NCBI GenBank assembly: GCA_038501785.1
Contig: JBAMJR010000083.1
Location: forward strand, 878,501-942,500
Reading direction: 5' to 3'
Length of the DNA stretch: 64,000 bases
Source of the DNA: Myoxocephalus aenaeus
Taxonomy: Eukaryota > Chordata > Actinopteri > Perciformes > Cottidae
Below the pieces are notes generated by a model. The model saw only the letters and a list, made by a program, of their open reading frames with translations. It was not told the origin of the DNA and made no database searches. Shown one piece after another: positions 60,070 through 64,000 of the stretch. The position numbers and the translations under genes were made by a program. Each line of letters starts with the position of its first letter. Position 1 is the stretch's first letter.

Positions 60070-60407
60070 CTGCATTGTATTGCACATAAATGTAGCAACT
60101 CTAGAAAAACTGGTTCACACATTTGTTACTTCTAGACTGGATTACTGTAACTCCGTATTATCAGGCTGCTCCGGAAAGTCCCTTGGGTCTCTCCAGCTGA
60201 TCCAGAATGCTGCAGCTCGTGTACTAACAAGGACTCGGAAGAGAGATCACATTACTCCTGTACTAGCTGCTCTCCACTGGCTTCCTGTAAGATCGAGAAT
60301 CATATTTAAAATCCTTCTCCTCACCTATAAAGCCTTAGCTGGTGATGCACCATCATATCTTAAAGAGCTCATCGTACGATATTACCCCACTAGAGAGCTC
60401 ATAGTAC
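60070..60407 (+). pseudogene. L2-clade LINE ORF2 C-terminal fragment, truncated by an LTR
   Basis: Encodes SRLDYCNSVLSGC, LQLIQNAAARVLTRTRKRDH, ITPVLAALHWLPVRSRI and FKILLLTYKALAGDAPSYL, then ELIVRYYPTRELIV. It stops abruptly at 60407 where an LTR begins. The last 45 bp hold one and a half copies of the unit that forms the minisatellite at 46912-48276. Confidence 0.88.
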
Positions 60408-60553
60408 TGTAGCGACCCTGTACAGGCGTCTGTTGGTGGGAAGGGCTCGGTCAGGGACCTCTCACTCTCTCCGGCCAATCACAGGGAAGCAGCGTGCTCT
60501 TGGTAGGGTTGCGGCCTGTATTTGGTGGAGTAGGGAGGTAGGCGGGTGGTTAA
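60408..60553 (+). mobile_element. LTR, left part (split by piggyBac)
   Basis: Begins TGTAGCGACCCTGTACAG, with the canonical TG start, inside the LINE fragment. It ends at the TTAA used by the piggyBac insertion and resumes at 63873. Class (gypsy-like or other) cannot be set from the LTR alone. Confidence 0.6.
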
Positions 60554-60942
60554 CCCTGTAAGACCCAAACATAGAAATAATATCTAAATCTTTTTTTTTT
60601 TAAGTCAGATGATGTTGTAAGAGTCTTCTGATGCAGATAATGACGGATTATTATTATTTATTTTTTTTAAAGTTTTTAGGGAAACGTTGTAATATTGCAA
60701 CGTTGGGCCTAGTTGGTAGCAGAATTTCAGCATTTGCTCTCAAACTGTCAGAACAAATACACAAAACAACTAATGGTTAATTTGGAGTGTGTATTGCTTA
60801 CATAGCACTACAGTACATTTCATTAATAATAATCACCCAACAGTCATATTTTTATGAATCATAATTTATTTTAAAAAGATACAAACTGGATAAAATGTTA
60901 TACAAAACAGAATGAAAACTTCAAAGAATCAGTGTCCATTGT

Positions 60943-62772
60943 TTACTTGCAATGGTAGTCCCAAAAGCAGTTCCTTTCCTCTGAAAAGCAGAGACGGAGA
61001 TTGCACTTTCTGCAGAGCGTATTGGAATATCCTTTCACGCAATGTCCTCTTGTTGTCTTCCCCGGGAAATGTGCGACCATGTCCCTGCGCACATCGGTTG
61101 GTGGTTTACATGCCCTCTTGCCTGGGACCCCATTTGATGGACTCTCATTTCCTAGGGATAGTCTTCTCTGAGCAGTCACAGGTCTCTGAGGTGTCACTCT
61201 TATCGACGTCAAAGGGCTCCCACTGGCTGAAGATGGCCGCCCTCTCCTTGCTGTGTTTATCAGGATGAGAGAGGAAGCTAGTTGTGCCTGAAACAGTCTC
61301 CTGTTCAACATCTTTTTCTTTGGAATTTTGAGAGCTGTGCAGTCCCGTTTGTAGAGGAGCCAGGCGTTGATCACGGCAAGGATAATGGTGTGCCAGAAGA
61401 TGTAAGTGTACCAGCGGCGTGATTTCATGGGGGACTTATATTTGGCTGCAAAAGAGTCCAGCAAATCCACACCGCCCATCTATTTGTTGTATACTCCCAC
61501 AATATGAGGTCTCTCAACTTCAATGTAGGATTTGGTGGCTTTGTTCCAGCATTGAATTTTTTGCACAGGATCAATGCCAGCAAAGGATGACACAAGTGTG
61601 ACTGCCCTGTTGCCATACCAGTGACTGCCCTGTTGCCATACAGCGCATATGTTGTGGTTTGCCTCCACTCTGTTATCAAAGCTTCCTCTGCCCTTTTTCT
61701 TCAAGATATTCTCATCTTCAAGGTTACAGTTTGGTAAGCGCACTTGCCTGGCTGTTCCCACATAATGAATTCCACGATCAAGGAGCTGAACTACTAATGG
61801 GACACATGTGAAGAAGTTGTCTGCATAGACCTTGTAGTTCTGACCTCCTGGAAGCGTGGAGGTGAGCTTCATCACAACGTCACCTGACATTCCAAGTTCA
61901 GATTTGGCTCGTTTTCCATCAACACTGCCTTGGTACACATCAAAGTCACAGATCATGCCAGAGATTCCAGTTCTGACCCACAATTTGAATCCCCATGGGT
62001 GAGGTTTGCCTCGCATATACTGTTTTATGGGGCTGAATTTCCCCTTGAATGGAATCATCATCTCATCCACAGAGTTGTGCTCTTCGGGTACCACCTGCAG
62101 GCACTTCTCTCTGAATGAGTCAAGCCACGGTCTGAGTTTCCACAGTTTGTCTTTCTTCATCATGGACTCTGGCATTGTCAGGTTGTTGACAAAATGTAAT
62201 GATGTCAGCAGGGATTGGAACCTGTTGCGTGCCATCACATCAGAAACCTGGGGGTAGCACGTGTCTGACTCCCAGTACATATGGACCCCACCCGTTTGCA
62301 TCAGGCCCATCTCCAGGTACATGCCAATCATCTGTTCAATTTCCTTGGTGTTTGTGTTTATAGTTGTTCCAGTCTTTTGAAAGCTGTACTGATTAGTGTT
62401 TTCTGTCAGAGCCTGAATCATGTCTTTGGACACAAACATCTGGAAGTACTCCAGTGGTGTGTGGAGGAAAACAACACCACTGGTCACATCCGGACCAGAG
62501 AATTCAGTATTAGGACTGATGAAATCTTTTTTCAGCCAGCGAGACCGGTCCCGGGGCATAGTCAGTTTAGTTGGTTGGCTTGTGTTGGTTCGCTCAATGT
62601 CCTTATTGTCATCATCCTCAGTTGGACAATCAGTGGGTCTCTTATTCTCTTTTTCCACTTCCTCATCACTCGAATCACTGGTGTCTGATTCCATCTCAAC
62701 ATCGCTCTCTCCATTTTGGACAGCCTCAATGACATCCTGGACACTGAAGAAAGCTCTCCTTGCTGGTGGCAT
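60943..62772 (-). pseudogene. piggyBac transposase with one in-frame stop
   Basis: Reads ATG at 62772 to stop at 60943, 609 sense codons plus a single TAG at 61482-61480, between VGVYNK and MGGVDLLDSF where relatives have a Tyr or Phe. An acidic N-terminus (ESDTSDSSDEEVEKE) is followed by the DDE_Tnp_1_7 domain. Likely catalytic Asp residues: in CDFDVYQG, VYADNFFT and MGGVDLLD. The C-terminus is a Cys/His-rich finger (GHCVKGYSNTLCRKCNLRLC). A ~20-bp direct duplication at 61601-61646 inserts a few residues near AVTLVSSFAG. Otherwise uninterrupted, so inactivation is recent, or the stop is an allele or assembly error. Confidence 0.92.
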
Positions 62773-62939
62773 TCTGAAATGGAAACAATAGTTAGAGAAT
62801 GTTCAAGTATAACTAATTCCAATGCAAATTAATCCTATTCAGGCAATACACTCCACTGATGGCACACAATACTGTCTGGCTAGCCTAATGTGCTCTCTAC
62901 TTACATTTACAAAAGGAAAATACAACCCCCCCCCCAGAA

Positions 62940-63150
62940 CTCTTACATCCCCATATTCCAGAACATTTACACCTCTCCCTGAACAATGCACCATACATGC
63001 AACCCCCACATTCAAAAACATTTACACCTCTCACTGAACAATGCACCATACATGCAACCCCCACATTCAAAAACATTTACATCTCTCCCTGACCAATGCA
63101 CCATACATGCAACCCCCACATTCCAAAACATTTACACTTGTCCCTGAACA
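62940..63150. repeat. ~59-bp tandem repeat (3-4 copies) inside the piggyBac element
   Basis: Repeated acatttacacctctc...tgaacaatgcaccatacatgc, between the transposase start and the right terminus. Possibly its promoter or 5' UTR region. Confidence 0.85.
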
Positions 63151-63872
63151 ACCATCCTCCAAAGCATTCTACAAACATTATCTGGCTTGTGTAACAAGGA
63201 GATATTTGGGCAAACCAACAAAGTCTCCAGATACAAAAAACAGTTGACTATATCTCACTGCGAACATAGAAATAACATATGGTTTGGGTTACCCAAACCC
63301 ATTTAGAACTATTCAAATCTGGTCTAAACTTAAAATTATAACAAATAACCCATTTGTAACGTGTGAATCATCAAATACATTATATTTCTGTAAGTATTTA
63401 TCCTGTATCTGAACATCCGAGAAGTGGAATGTCTCCATGTAGTGTGCAAGGTGCACATGCTATTTTAGCTACCATTTTCACCCAACGTTGTAAAATTTCA
63501 ACAATGACATAACAAGCTGAAAATCTAATGTGATGCATTAATTCCACAATAACTTAGTATTTACATGAACTACATATTCTAAAAATCACCCCAAAAAATA
63601 TTTCATGGAATTTACTTACTTCAATGTTGATATATCCAGTTGAATGAAACAAGGAGCTGTGCTTCCAGGAAAGTTTGCAGGTAGAGTGAGTTCATGGCCT
63701 TATGGCCAGACCTATATACACATTTACAATCCAATGGCATTGCAAGGCAAGACAATAGGACCCATTGACTATGTAAATATGGTCTTTCCCCAAAAAACGT
63801 TTTTGCAAATGTGTTTTTTAGAGAGATAAAAGTGACGTTGTAATATTACAACCAGGGGTCTTACAGGGTTAA

Positions 63873-64000
63873 GGAGGAAGTGACGTTGTGTGTTGTGGTT
63901 AGTTATGCTAGTGTGGGGGATGCTACGTGAGCAACTGTTAGCGAAGAGCCTGTTGCCAATCCTGGACCACTGTTGCAATAAAACCTGAAAGTTAACGCAA
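63873..64000 (+). mobile_element. LTR, right part (continues past window edge)
   Basis: Resumes directly after the piggyBac TTAA. It contains a polyadenylation signal (gcaataaaacctg near 63975) and runs to gttaacgcaa at the window end, where the CA terminus would be expected. Whether it is a solo LTR or a full retrotransposon cannot be seen. Confidence 0.55.

Larger units (their letters stand above)
60554..63868 (-). mobile_element. 3.3-kb piggyBac element with TTAA duplication
   Basis: Left terminus CCCTGTAAGACCC and right terminus GGGTCTTACAGGG are perfect 13-bp inverted repeats, flanked by TTAA at 60550-60553 and 63869-63872. Subterminal acgttgtaatatt motifs occur near both ends (60682-60701 and 63832-63851). 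The transposase is on the minus strand. The element looks complete and young. Confidence 0.95.

Noticed and set aside
60943..62772. Domesticated host PGBD gene
   Set aside because: It lies within intact piggyBac termini and TTAA duplications and has an in-frame stop, so it is a mobile element, not an exapted gene.

Overview
This window is vertebrate nuclear DNA, almost certainly from a teleost fish. Its genes have many small exons with GT-AG introns. The repeats are the usual teleost mix: hAT, Tc1 and piggyBac elements, L2-clade LINEs, a DIRS retrotransposon, a tRNA-derived SINE and CA/AT microsatellites. Three host genes lie head to tail on the minus strand, and I assembled each exon by exon from sequence read directly. 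They are odf2 (outer dense fibre protein 2/cenexin; start at 9160, its 3' part leaves the left edge), scai (suppressor of cancer cell invasion; complete, 16 coding exons, 44675 to 17150) and ppp6c (protein phosphatase 6 catalytic subunit; complete, 7 exons, 59495 to 54682). Every predicted junction keeps frame. The assembled proteins have 528 (partial), 565 and 305 residues.

Layout. 1-9.6 kb is odf2, its introns filled by minisatellites that touch splice sites. 9.6-17.1 kb is the odf2/scai intergenic region and scai 3' flank: a hAT relic with a 62-bp perfect palindrome, a 54-bp tandem array of CTCF-like motifs, a ~50-bp minisatellite and MITEs. 17.1-46.5 kb is scai, whose introns hold three large arrays (2.3, 2.1 and 6.5 kb) and several DNA transposons with readable terminal repeats and target duplications. 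46.5-54.6 kb has no host gene: a LINE-derived minisatellite, an L2 fragment, a DIRS relic, a piggyBac-type MITE and a 1.5-kb hAT with an 8-bp target duplication. 54.7-59.5 kb is ppp6c. 59.5-64 kb is a nest of transposons: an L2 fragment cut by an LTR, which is itself cut by a 3.3-kb piggyBac element with a nearly intact transposase.

The three genes are not an operon and act separately: odf2 in centriole appendages and the sperm tail, scai in MRTF-SRF repression and DNA repair, ppp6c as a Ser/Thr phosphatase. SCAI-PPP6C adjacency and orientation match human 9q33; odf2 beside them does not.

Roughly a quarter of the window is tandem repeat. The strongest observations concern these arrays. One is built from a copied splice donor. 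One replaces the polypyrimidine tract of an odf2 acceptor and is open in frame with the exon. One is an amplified 30-bp piece of a LINE reading frame. The 18-bp array in scai is 6.5 kb long with no visible length change and is open in four of six frames.
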